Positions 22,080-33,370 of a DNA stretch of 64,000 nt are shown piece after piece. Position 1 is the stretch's first letter, and each line of letters starts with the position of its first letter. This DNA is from Zeugodacus cucurbitae. Taxonomy: Eukaryota > Arthropoda > Insecta > Diptera > Tephritidae. Both the position numbers and the translations under genes were made by a program. The DNA lies in assembly GCF_028554725.1 (NCBI RefSeq), contig NC_071671.1:41362001-41426000 (forward strand). The letters are read 5' to 3'. The notes under the pieces are model-generated. The model saw only the letters and a program-made list of their open reading frames with translations. It was not told the DNA's origin and made no database searches.

Positions 22080-22510
22080 AGTTCTTTTAGCGCGTCAACG
22101 CCAACTACTTGTTAGACAGTAGTTGGCGTTGACGCTTCAAGAAGCACCTTCCTCACAATCAGTGACACAGCCCATTTTCATCACTGCAAGCGACGCGAGG
22201 ACAACAACACTTGTTTTAAGCAACGTTCTTAAAACTTTATGAATTTTGAATGAACATGAATGTTGACACTTTGTAGTGGGGCCCGAACCAGAACAGCAGT
22301 CAACAGTCGCTCACAACAGCGTTTTTGCGCCTTAAATTATGCATGAGGCGTAACGGCAGCGCTGCTGCTCTCTACTAAGTGCTGCTCCATGCAACGTGAA
22401 GACAAACAAAGCTTCGGTGCTTTCAGGCGCAAATTGAATTTTATATTTTCGTTTCGTTTCGTTTCGCTGCCGCCGTCGCCTACACTTGCTGCTGATTAAA
22501 TTTCACTTTT
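22080..22510. promoter_or_regulatory. CG-rich intronic island
   Basis: The stretch has higher GC and CpG content than its surroundings, CAGCAG/GCTGCT runs and a TTTCG tandem at about 22,446-22,467. It has no open frame of note and no recognised repeat. An intronic enhancer or cryptic promoter is possible. Confidence 0.25.
22092..22135. repeat. Perfect inverted repeat, 18-bp arms with 8-nt loop
   Basis: The left arm GCGTCAACGCCAACTACT (22,092-22,109) is the exact reverse complement of the right arm (22,118-22,135); the loop is TGTTAGAC. The arms are GC-rich inside AT-rich intron 2. It sits at the edge of a CG-rich island of about 400 bp. Confidence 0.95.
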
Positions 22511-25154
22511 CCAACATTTACTTAAACAATTATATTTGGACAAAGTAAAAGCGATACCGTTATTTTGTATCATTCTCTTTTTCATTTAAACGCAGAAATT
22601 ATCAGCAATGCAATGGCGAAAATATTTCCTCGTACATTTATTTTATAAAAATTATATCATTTCGAGTGAAAAAATGCCAAGAATTGCTGACTGCCAGCGA
22701 TTTGACAACTTCCGCAATTCATTGCCAGTCGCTAAAAATTTACAAGTCCAAAAATCACTCGCTCTTCATGAAAAAAATAGATTTCTCTTGTGCCCGCCGC
22801 AAAACGACCGAACGTCTGTCAGTTAGGCAGGCAGCCAGCCAAAAGTTTAGATATCATGTGTCTGCTGGTGTTTGTGCGCTTGAGACTGACTTTTTCGTAG
22901 GAAGCCCCAAAGTGTATTTTAATTTGGCATGTTCATATGCATGACGCATATTTAATTTTTCTCATTTAACATTTCAATTGCGGATAAACAACATTAAATG
23001 ATTTTTATCAGTTACTTTTAAGGTTACATACAAAATTTATGATTTTAAATATGCAAAACAAAAAATATGGTTACATAATCTGTATTAAAACTAAATTAAA
23101 ACTCATTTCTAAGCAGAGTATTCACTGGAATTTTGGAAAAAGATTTAACTCAATGTAACCAGCAGGTCATTCCGATCAAATGCCAAAAAATTATTGTACT
23201 CTTCTGCACAGCAAACATAAATTTTTGAGGAAGTATTCTTAATCTCAAAAATATATATAGAACCTATCAGAATACTAACGTCTAACGATTTTAACAAATC
23301 AAATCATATACCCTTATTTCAATTAGTTGAATTAGGATATGTAAAGATGGTATCGTGCTAAAAATCTGACAAAAACTACAAAAAAAGTGATTACATTGTT
23401 TCGACCAATCCAATCGTGATAAGTCATGATATGTAACAATCTATGAAACATGACTGGACAATTTCAATCCGGAGTCTAAACGACATTCATCTGAATTAAC
23501 TGCAAGGGATGAACCGAATTCAGTCGTACATACACTCAACAATCAGTTAGTAAAGTTAGATCGTATATTATATCGTATTATGCGAGCTACTTTCTGAAAT
23601 AACATCAATCACACATCTATGAAAATACTGACAAAATTACGTGAATAAAGCTTCGAGAATTTTTTGCTCTCTGACCTCAAGAAATTGCTCGTAAAACGTA
23701 ATATTTTGGACTGAACCCAGCAAGAATTTCCTGTTTTAAAGAGACTGCAAAAACGAATTAAATGGACAATGATTATCATCGAGACTGCGGTCTATTTAAA
23801 AAAAATAGAAATATATCGCATCGGATGTTAACTATGTTGAAAAATAATTTAAAACGATATGATGTTTTCATACAGCTATAAATGCTAACAATTGAAAAAT
23901 ATGTACCACATCTGGAATTTCTAAAGTCAATCACTGAGAAACAGCCAACGTTGCAGGCAACTGAAAAATAAATAAAAAAGTTTCGGTTTCATATCTCGAA
24001 GTAATTGATAAAACTCTCAAGCACTTGAATCTCATTATCCATTTCATTAGTCATTTATATGCGTGTAGATAAGTATTTTATGAATGCTCGTAAATGAATA
24101 TAAATGTTTGATAGAGTCGTGTAAGCTACTAAAGCACTTCAATCTTCTTTAAATTTCATATGAAGTTGTAAATAAATACAGCAAAGCTGTTTTCCACAAA
24201 TCCCATACCACACACTTTATTACTTGAGTGATTTCCTATCGAGATATTATGGTAAAAATTAATTTGTCAAAAAGCAAACAATGAAAAACAAAAGAGCTTA
24301 CCAACCAATCAGATCAACCAATAAAGAGCTTAAAAATTTTCGATGAAAAGCGATTTTCGCTTGATTGCTAATACTGAACACATTGTTATACATACATACA
24401 TTATATATAAATAAAAGTTATAAGAATGAAATTTTAAGCAATTAACGATTGTGTGTACTCAAGCGGAATCTTTTTTATCCTTCGAAAGGAATACCTATAT
24501 GGTAAACTTATCAAACAGGTAGCCGAAAGAACAATAAGACTACGGTTTATTGGCTACTAGCGTTGATGACATTGTAGCTGATGGGAATGCGGATGATTCA
24601 TTCATTCGAAACTACGTACATATAAAGGTTAGCCAGCAACATCATTGATGGCGGCAATAATAGTAAAGCAATAAAGTAGGGAAGAGCAGTAAAAATACAA
24701 ACTGTCAACGAAGTTGGAAATTTTAAGGAGAACATCATTTAAAGGAGGTGTGTAAGTATGTAGTTGTTTCCATTGAAAATATTTGGCGACTTGCTCTTCT
24801 TTATGAGTGAAGCTGTAACCCAATAAGGTTCAAATGTTCTCACTTTTTATTCCTCCTCTTAAGTGAAGTCCGGTCCTTTTCCTCTTAGCCTTTCTAACAT
24901 AAAAAATCTTAACGTCTTAAAATCTGACTTATCGAATGTCATGTCCCAGTCATTGTATGCAATCTAGTTGCATGACCTTGGAGGTAGGTTAAAATATTCT
25001 TTGGTCTAGGGAGAATATCTGCCGATTAGACTTAAAATACAGATATGTAGATTCGGAAGATTTTTATCCAGACTTCTCAATTTTAAACTTATTATGTATA
25101 TCGATTTTAAAGAAAATATCAAACTAACTACTAGTCAGATTTTAACCTAATTTG
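22511..25154. other. CARMIL intron 2, no gene seen
   Basis: AT-rich intronic sequence. A stretch near 23,400-23,800 has a faint transposase-like look, but I could not assign it. Confidence 0.5.
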
Positions 25155-25690
25155 AGCGCAATCTAACATTAGATGCTCTCCTTCTTCTTTATTGGCCTGG
25201 TCCTGCACCTGGCCTGGTCCTGGCCTTTCGAACGGAATGGAGGTCTTCCTCCTCATACTTTCAGATGTAGTGTATTCGGCCATTCGGACAATATTATTCG
25301 CTGAACTATGTCAATGTCGTCGTATAGCTCATACAGCTCATCGTTCCATCGTCTGCGATGTTCGCCGTTGCCAAGGACCATAAATCTTTCTCTCAAAAAT
25401 TTCTCGGGCCGTTTCATCGGATGTTGACATCGTCTATGTTTGTGCACCATAAAGCAGGACGGGAATGATGAGCGACTTGTAGAGTTTGGTTTTGGTTCGT
25501 CGAGAGAGGACTTTATTATTAAATTGCGTACTCAGTCCAAAGTAACACCTGTTGGCAAGAGTGATTCTACGTTGGATTTCAAGACTGATATTGTTATTGG
25601 TGTTAATGCTGGTTCCAATATAGACGATTTCGTGCTTGCTTCTTCTTTATCGGATATACCATTATCTATATAATTGGATTAGACAAATAT
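25155..25690 (-). pseudogene. Non-LTR retrotransposon reverse transcriptase fragment
   Basis: On the minus strand the frames give FGLSTQFNNKVLSRRTKTKL and YKSLIIPVLLYGA, then KIYGPWQR-like and RRRWNDELYELYDDIDIVQR sequence. This is the segment between the reverse transcriptase core and the C-terminus in Jockey/RTE-like elements of insects. Stops and frameshifts separate the pieces. It lies in CARMIL intron 2. Confidence 0.7.
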
Positions 25691-26321
25691 TAAAATTGAG
25701 CGACCTTAATTAATACCTTCCTACAGCACCGAAACTATTGATTATACTAATTTTTGTTTATTAGGTTAGGTTTAATTAAAACGATACCAATAATCAGGGC
25801 AATGTGTTGGCAACAAAAGTTGGTATCCGGATTTCTTTGCCCGCTACTGTATAAATTTGTTGACTCTAATTTGACGTACATCACTGTATGTCAACAAAAA
25901 TCACATATTATTCACTAAAAACGTACAAAGTGTTGAATATTATTGTTTTTTAATATTTAACAGTGCATATATGCACTTACATTTGTATGAATGTGTATAT
26001 TTTATGTGATCAAAAGAGTTGACTGTCCATGACAATGACAAAAGCAAACTTTTCCGCAAAACAAATATATCGCACACACATAATACTAACAGGTCATATA
26101 ATTGCCTTTAATTTACATAAAAATTTATTTTCTGTTTATGTGTATCGAACTTTTTTACGCGCTCTATGCGACGGCGCGCATTGTCTGGTGTTGACGCACT
26201 GCAATGCCAACAAAACACAATTGGCGTCGACATGCAAGCATGCTCCCAATAACCGGTGAAGATGGTAACCAATCGGGCAATAAAATTACAACATACTCGT
26301 CCACGCTTTGAAAGCAATAAT

Positions 26322-26329
26322 GTGTACAT
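26322..26329. repeat. Target-site duplication, left copy
   Basis: GTGTACAT, identical to 26,626-26,633 on the other side of the MITE. Confidence 0.88.
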
Positions 26330-26625
26330 TAGGGTGGCCCTTAGTTGTATGGAGGATAAAAAAAGTTTCTGGATTCTCGATCGCACCCCCTAGAAATACG
26401 CGAATAGCCCAAAAACTAGTATATACAAAGTTTTTGAAATATGGAAGTCTAAGACATAAAAATGGCAAAAATTCTTAATTTTTCAGGATTTCAAGCTCCT
26501 TGCGCAACCTTTAAATCTTTTTTGATTGACCTAAAACTTTGTATATACTAGTTTTTTGGCTATTCTCATATTTCTAGGGGGTGCGATCGAGAATCGGAAT
26601 ACTTTGGAAAATAAGGGCCACCCTA
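26330..26625. mobile_element. hAT-type MITE with 8-bp target duplication
   Basis: The 296-bp element starts TAGGGTGGCCCTTA and ends TAAGGGCCACCCTA. Its two halves form imperfect inverted repeats of about 105 bp sharing GATTCTCGATCGCACCCCCT and AACTAGTATATACAAAGTTT. It is flanked on both sides by GTGTACAT (26,322-26,329 and 26,626-26,633). An 8-bp duplication is typical of hAT elements (P elements also make 8 bp). It has no coding capacity. Confidence 0.88.
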
Positions 26626-26633
26626 GTGTACAT
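26626..26633. repeat. Target-site duplication, right copy
   Basis: GTGTACAT, identical to 26,322-26,329. Confidence 0.88.
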
Positions 26634-27041
26634 AAGTATGTAAGATAGTGTAAATGCATGTGGTGTGTGACGCTTTGCTCCGTTTCCCTGATGGCTGCGG
26701 CCTGTCAGTTGGCTTTTATTGTTTATGTCGTTGAGCGCAGCTTATTGCCTGTGATCGTCTGCAAGCCTGGTGTCTAGGCATGTATTGGTTCATCGGCACA
26801 AGTTTCGAATTCCAACATGACAGCTGCAGCATTTTTCAAGTGCGTCGCCGCCAACAGCCGTGCTGGCGCTGGCACTGGTCAGTTTACAATGTTTAATAGT
26901 CATACGAACGATCGTTAATGTCACTCGAGCATATAAACAAAAAACTTTTGTTAAAAGGGGAAATACACTTAAAAATCGTGTGGAAATATGTAAATGTGCT
27001 TAGCACAGTCTACATAGTCACCGAACTGACACAACAATTAT

Positions 27042-28247
27042 TTTTATACTCTCGCAACAAATGTTGCTAAAGAGAGTAGTATAGTTTTGTTCACATTACG
27101 GTTGTTTGTAACACCCAAAACTAAACAAGTTAGATATAGGGTTATATATACCAAAGTGATCAGGGTGAAGAGTGGAGTTCAAATCCGAATGTCTGTCTGT
27201 CCGTCCGTCCGTCTGTGCAAGCTGTAACTTGAGTAAAAGATAAGATATCTTGATGAAACTTGGCACACTTATTTCTTGGCACCATAGGAAGGTTGCTTTC
27301 GAAAATGAGCAAAATCGGTCCACTGCCACGCCCACAAAATGGCGAAAACCGAAAACACATAAAGTGCCATAACTAAGCCATAAATAAAGCTATGGAAATA
27401 AAATTTGGTATGAAGGATCGCACTATGAAGAGGCATATTTGGATGCAATTTTGGGGAAGTGGGCGTGGCCCCGCCCCCTACTAAGTTTTTTGTACATATC
27501 TCGCAAACCAATAGAGCTATATAAACCAAACTTTCTGCAGTCGTTTTTTTAGCCACTTCCTAATACAGTCCAAAAATGAAAGAAATCGGATTATAACCAC
27601 GCCCACCTCCCATACAAAAGTTAGGTTGAAAATTACTAAAAGTAGGTTAACTCATTAACGAAAAACGTCAGAAACACTAAATTTCACATAAGAAATGGCA
27701 GATGAAAGCTGAACTCAGATTTTTTTACAAAATGGAAAATGGGCGTGGCGTCGCCCACTTATGGGTCAAAAACCATATCTCAGGAACCACTCGACCGATT
27801 TCAATGAAACTTGGTTTGTAATAGTTTCCTTACATCCCAATGATATGTTGTGAAAATAGGCCAAATCGCTTCACAACCACGCCTACTTCCTATATACCAG
27901 AACTTTGAGGACGACCTGAATCGTTTACTTTACAATATATAAAGTAAGTACTAGTGAAGATATCGGTGCAGAACTTTGCATAAATACTATGTCAATAGTG
28001 TGGCAGCCCCATTTTAAAAATCGCCGAAATCGGACCATATGTTTTCAAGGCCCCATATATCGAACATTAGGACCGCGGTGCTTCTAACCTAATATTAGGG
28101 TTTCCAACTTTCAATGGACTTTATACAATATATATGACGAATATGTGGGTCAAATTGTGTATTATATAATATAAGGAAAGTTAAATAAATAAATTGCGAG
28201 AGTATAAAATGTTCGGTTACACCCGAACTTAGCCCTTCCTTACTTGT
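27042..28247 (+). mobile_element. DINE-1/INE-1-like element, copy B (both ends present)
   Basis: It begins TTTTATACTCTCGCAACAAA and GTTGCTAAAGAGAG, passes through TGTCTGTCCGTCCGTCCGTC at about 27,189 and repeated CCACGCCCAC motifs, and ends AATTGCGAGAGTATAAAATG with TTCGGTT...CCTTACTTGTT. The CTCGCAA/TTGCGAG ends form short subterminal inverted repeats. Its length is about 1.2 kb and it has no transposase. Confidence 0.75.
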
Positions 28248-28443
28248 TTAATGGACTAATTAAAAATGTAGGGCTCTGTCGATTATGTCTATCCGATAAT
28301 CGATTAAGAAATTTGCAGAACTGTCATTATTATTTGGAAAACAGTTCTCTCTGGTCGATGGTGCTCTTTGGTTATGGTTTAATGGTTCAACAATCCTCTT
28401 GACATCTGTCAAAAATGTGTGATCATTTAGTAAGTATTCCTCT

Positions 28444-29590
28444 TTTTATACTCTCGCAACAAATGTTGCTAAAGAGAGTATTATAGTTTTGTTCACATAA
28501 CGGTTGTTTGTAAGTCCTAAAACTAAACGAGTTAGATATAAGGTTACATATACCAAAGTGATCAGGGTGACGAGTAGAGTTCAAATCCGAATGTCTGTCT
28601 TTCTGTCCGTCCGTCCGTCCGTCCGTCTGTGCAAGCTGTAACTTGAGTAAAAATTGAGATATCTTAATGAAACTTGGAACACGTGTTCCTTGGCACCATA
28701 AGAAGGTTAAGTTCGAAGATGGGCGGAATCGGACCACTGCCACGCCCACAAAATGGCGATAACCAAAAACACATATAGAGCTATAACTAAGCCATAAATA
28801 AAGTTATGAAAATAAAATTTGGAACATGGGATCTCATTAGGGAGGGGCACATTTGAATGTAATTTTTTTGGAAATGTGGGCGTGACCCCGCCCCCAAATA
28901 GGTTTTTTGTATATATCTTGCAAACCAATAAAGTTATATAAACCAAACTTTCTGCAGTTGTTTCTTTCAACCGTTTCCTTATACAGTCCAAAAATGAAAG
29001 AAATCGGATCATAACCACGCCCATCTTCCATACAAAGGTTACGTTGAAAATTACTAAAAGTGAGTTACCTCAGTAACTAAAAACGCCAGAAACACTAAAT
29101 TTCACATAAGAAATGGCAGATGGAAGCTGCACTCACATTTTTTTACAAAATGGAAAATGGGCGTGGCGTCGCCTACTTATGGGTCAAAAACCATATCTCA
29201 AGAACTACTCGACCGATTTCATTGAAATTCGGTATATAACAGTTTCTTGACACCCTCATGACAAGGGTAGAATATTGGCGAAATCGGTTCACAACTACGC
29301 AGACTTCCCATATAATCTTCTGATTCATTCACTTTATGATACATATATACATTAGGAACAAATGAAGATAGCGGAATAAAACTTTACACAAATATTGTAT
29401 TTGAGCTGTGACATCAGTTGTTGAAAAATTGTCAAAATCGGACCATGACTTTTCAAGGCCCCTGATATCAAACATGAAGAACTCAGTGCCTAAGGGTAAT
29501 TTTTCACCGAAAATATAGGTAAATCTCTAAATAAATTGCGAGAGTATAAAATGTTCGGTTTCACCTGAACTTAGTCTTTCTTTACTTGTT
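28444..29590 (+). mobile_element. DINE-1/INE-1-like element, copy C (both ends present)
   Basis: It has the same start (TTTTATACTCTCGCAACAAA), GTCC microsatellite (28,595-28,625), CCACGCCCAC motifs and ACTTGTT end as copy B. It lies about 200 bp after copy B in the same orientation. Confidence 0.75.
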
Positions 29591-31478
29591 CCTTATATAA
29601 TTTAGCAATGATTATGAAGCAATTGATTGAGAAAAAACTGGAAATACATATGTCACTATTTATCTATGGTCCTTAAGATTGTTAAAGAGCCCCATTAAAA
29701 TTGTTCGGTTATTTTTCTAAGATCTTCCAAAATTTCTATTTTGACAAAAAGTTCATTTATAGGGATTTTCGTAGGATTTTTGGTTGATGATTTTGATTAT
29801 TTTCCTTCAGCGAGAAGAATGGAAGATTTTATTCTATGTTGCAAATGTATGTACTGTGTTTGACATTGATTCGGTGTTCTTTCTATCTTTTATTTAATTA
29901 ATATACTCGTATCTGTGTGAAAAGATTTAAAATTTTACAAAAGTGAATTTTTGGTAGAAACTTTTGTATATTAATATCCAACGACGACGAGTTCGATAAG
30001 AAATATATTCTTATACAAATTCGTTATCGGTTTGATCTATAAGCAGGAAAATTTCAAGAATCTTTTGAAGAAATTAAAAATAAATCAAAATTCGATCTAA
30101 CTATTCAGATTAAGAGTTTCGTTGAAATAATGTCAACAATTTTTATGTTTCCGGTGCAATCTATTTCAATGGTAACAATAAAATATATATGATTCAAACT
30201 AAAGACTGCCGAAGCAACTGCACTCATTTTGTCACCGCATTCGGCGAGTCAACTCTCTGTACTGCTAACCGCAGGGCACAGATGAATAGGCACCTCCGCA
30301 AAGTAACCATGACACAGTACATACCAACAATTTAGTACTCTATAGAAATACTACATACATACTTATGTGTACAAATTAACTCGTACAAATAACGTTTGAA
30401 TGTACATGTAAAATTTCAACTGACATCAAATAACTCAACATGTGTCAACGCATATTCATGTCATCTTAATGACAATTTAATTGTGGGTTGGCTGCCTGAA
30501 GTGTCATAAATTGATGTAATATGTGTAAGAAAAGTCCCAAAAAGAAATTGAGAATAAAAGAGTTTCGGTAGTGTCTAATTAGTTTGAAACTATTTATACA
30601 TTTTTAACAAAGATACCAAAACCGATTTGACTAAAATGTAGTTTACATATGAAATATTGAAAGCAAAAATGTATTATGATTAATTGTTTTAGATTTTAGT
30701 GATTAAATAATTAATTTCAGTTTTTTTTATATTATTAGTCGATTATCCTTACAAATAATCAAAAAGTAATCATGTTTAAATACTGACCTAACACGTTCAT
30801 CTTTCCAAGCGAATTATTTTGTCAATATTATATATATATATATGAAAATTACAAATTATAATGAAAAGAATTAAGCGTAATAAAAAATAATCCAAAAAGA
30901 ATTGAATACCTTTTGAACACTTTCATAATAGTAAATAATTCCATTTTTTATATGTTATGATACATGATTACAGATTTCTTGGTTAAAAGATAGAATCTAA
31001 TTAATCTCGAATCGAATAAATGAACTCAAATCATCGTTCGAATTACTAATTGTAATCAAAGTTAGCGAATGTCATATTTACAGCTTATAGTTTATTTTCT
31101 TTCTACACAATTGGAAATTTTATCAAATTTAGCACACTCACATATTGACTTGTTTCAACAAAAACAATATTGTTCAAGATTTATAAGATCATGTTCGGTT
31201 GTACGATATTCTCTACTGGGTAGTGAGTTTAATTTCCATACTCATGTATGGGCATTTAGCTGCAAGACAAGTGAAAAGAATATGACACCTACAATAAAAT
31301 ACCAACGCCTGGGAGTGTCAGCGACACACGAACAAGGCGGACAAGGTCGAGCGTTAGCGGTTACAACTCTATTTGTAAATTACCCGAATCAGCATAAAAT
31401 TACATCAGAAAGGGTAAGCGAAATTATATTAGATGTGCGGGTAATGAATGTGAGTGTTAACATTGAGGTCATACTTAC
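29591..31478. other. CARMIL intron 2, right part
   Basis: AT-rich sequence up to exon 2. An open plus-strand frame overlaps exon 2 at 31,069-31,551 but is the shadow of that exon. Nothing else is recognised. Confidence 0.6.
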
Positions 31479-31576
31479 CAAAACACGATTTTCGGTTTTG
31501 TCACCTTTCGTCTCCAATTTAACCATATACTTGACCAGAATTTTTGTGTGACGGCCCAGTATGGATTTAACGCTTT
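31479..31576 (-). CDS. CARMIL: CARMIL exon 2 (start of PH-like domain)
   Basis: The 98-nt exon encodes ESVKSILGRHTKILVKYM followed by VKLETKGDKTENRVL. This lines up with the ESIKDVIGRKIKISV and KGDKVENKVL segments of vertebrate CARMIL1. The acceptor is TTTACAG and the donor is TTG/GTAAGTA. It enters in phase 1, needing one base from the previous exon, and leaves in phase 0. Confidence 0.92.
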
Positions 31577-33109
31577 CTGTAAATGAGAAGAGATTGATTG
31601 GTTGATTAATTATAGAGTTCTACTTTAAATTTACTTCAAAATATTTCGAAATTGTTGAGAGATTATCAAAACACACTTTTTGTACAACAAGCGTGCATAT
31701 ATTAACAAACGTGAATAGGCTTTCAAAAGCCCAGACATTTTCCTTTTTTGTTTCCTGCTGTAACTGTCTGGCATTGCATGCCATTCAACATTGCGGAAGT
31801 AGCTTTTGGCGCATGGCATTCATTGGTAAATTGGCCGCAGTTCCTGACTCCCGCTGTCTTTTCTGTTTAGCTCCCGCTAATTTTCAATTGGCGAGCCCCT
31901 CTGCTACGGATACGCACACTTAAGCGCCTAAGTTAAGTGATTGTTATGATTTTCAATCATAAGATAATAGTAAAGACAAATAAACCAGAAGTGGGGCATA
32001 CAAACAATACACATGTGTATGTGATAGTACGAATGTAAATACCCTGCAGTACGGCTGGTATGAATTGGTGAATTGCACTAGTGAATTCTTGTGTTACAAG
32101 TAACTAGAGAATTCACGACAACGAGGTAATGCAGAGAAGCAATAGTACATGAGAGAGATTGAGAGAGAAGAGAGCATGATCTAGAGAACGTTGTGCTTAA
32201 TTTGTACTCTCAGTAGAATATTACCGACAAATAAGGGTGGGAATGCAATTTTGAGAGATCGAAGCAAAAATAACGCAGAATAATAACGGCAGAGCATCTC
32301 GTACAGTAAGTACAAGTTGTAAATAATTATTGGATCATTATAGTATTTACGTACAAGTTGGTCATTGAAAGCATGATTTACTGTAGTAGAAAGAAAGGCA
32401 TCAGCGTTTTCTTTGTAATTCTGATATTTCATTTTTCGCATAATAGTTGTTCTCTGATTGTACAATTGATCTCGCGTCGCGGGTTCTAATACGTTTATTG
32501 TTTATTAAAAGTGTTATTAAAAGGTGAATAATTAAATGAAATAATAGTGAATAAAAACAAAGAAAACATAAATATTTTATGCAAAAAAATGGATTGCCCT
32601 GCACAATGAAAAGAGGTAAGAATTCCAACATTGCTGTATATGGTTTGTTCGAAAGTGTTTGCACATATTTATGAACGCATAAATATCCTTGTATGTACAT
32701 TTATTTAAATTATTAACACCTTACTTATATGTATACTTGTTTCGAATTATTTTACTCATTTAAGATCAACACCAAATTTTAATGGAACTCTTAGAAATGT
32801 GACTTGGGGATATAAGTGCAGTGATATATATGGTATGTAATTTGTAATACAAATTTAATATCAACTACATTTCTTTTTAATTATTTTCTTTCTTTATCAC
32901 ATGTTCAACGAAGTCGCTTTTGAATCCAGCCGAAGTGCACAAAAACTTCTGACTTGACTTCTTCTGACTTGACTGATATTAACCGACCCTGTTGTTCAGA
33001 TGGTAAATATAATTGTAAACAAAGAAATTTTAAATAAAAAATAATATTGTTAATTATATAAAATTTAAATAAAATTTGTGTTTAATTATGTTTGGAATAA
33101 ACTAGCTAG

Positions 33110-33370
33110 GTTGAGAGGTAGTGAAGAAAGTAGTGAAATTTAATAGTCGGTAAGTTGTGAAGTAACTAATGATATATAGTCAGTGATATGTGGTGAAGTA
33201 GCTAGTGAAATATAGGCGGTGAAATCACTCGTGAATAGTGTTAATCGGTTACCGCCAATGACATCGCCGTGTTAAATTCATGAGTGAATTGCATTGCCGG
33301 TATTATGGTGGGTAACCAGTGGTGGTTACCAGTAAGTAGTGAACTCACTAGTGTTTCACTAATGAGCCGA
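33110..33370 (+). repeat. Imperfect TAGTGAA-rich stretch
   Basis: The motif GTGAA or TAGTGAA recurs about ten times with irregular spacing, together with GGTTACC units. It is not a clean tandem array. Confidence 0.4.

Noticed and set aside
23400..23800. Possible Tc1-like transposase remnant
   Set aside because: A few words resemble Tc1 proteins, but no ordered motif set or terminal repeats could be found.
31069..31551. 160-codon plus-strand open frame
   Set aside because: It overlaps CARMIL exon 2 on the opposite strand, and its translation shows no domain. It is a shadow of the real exon plus intron.
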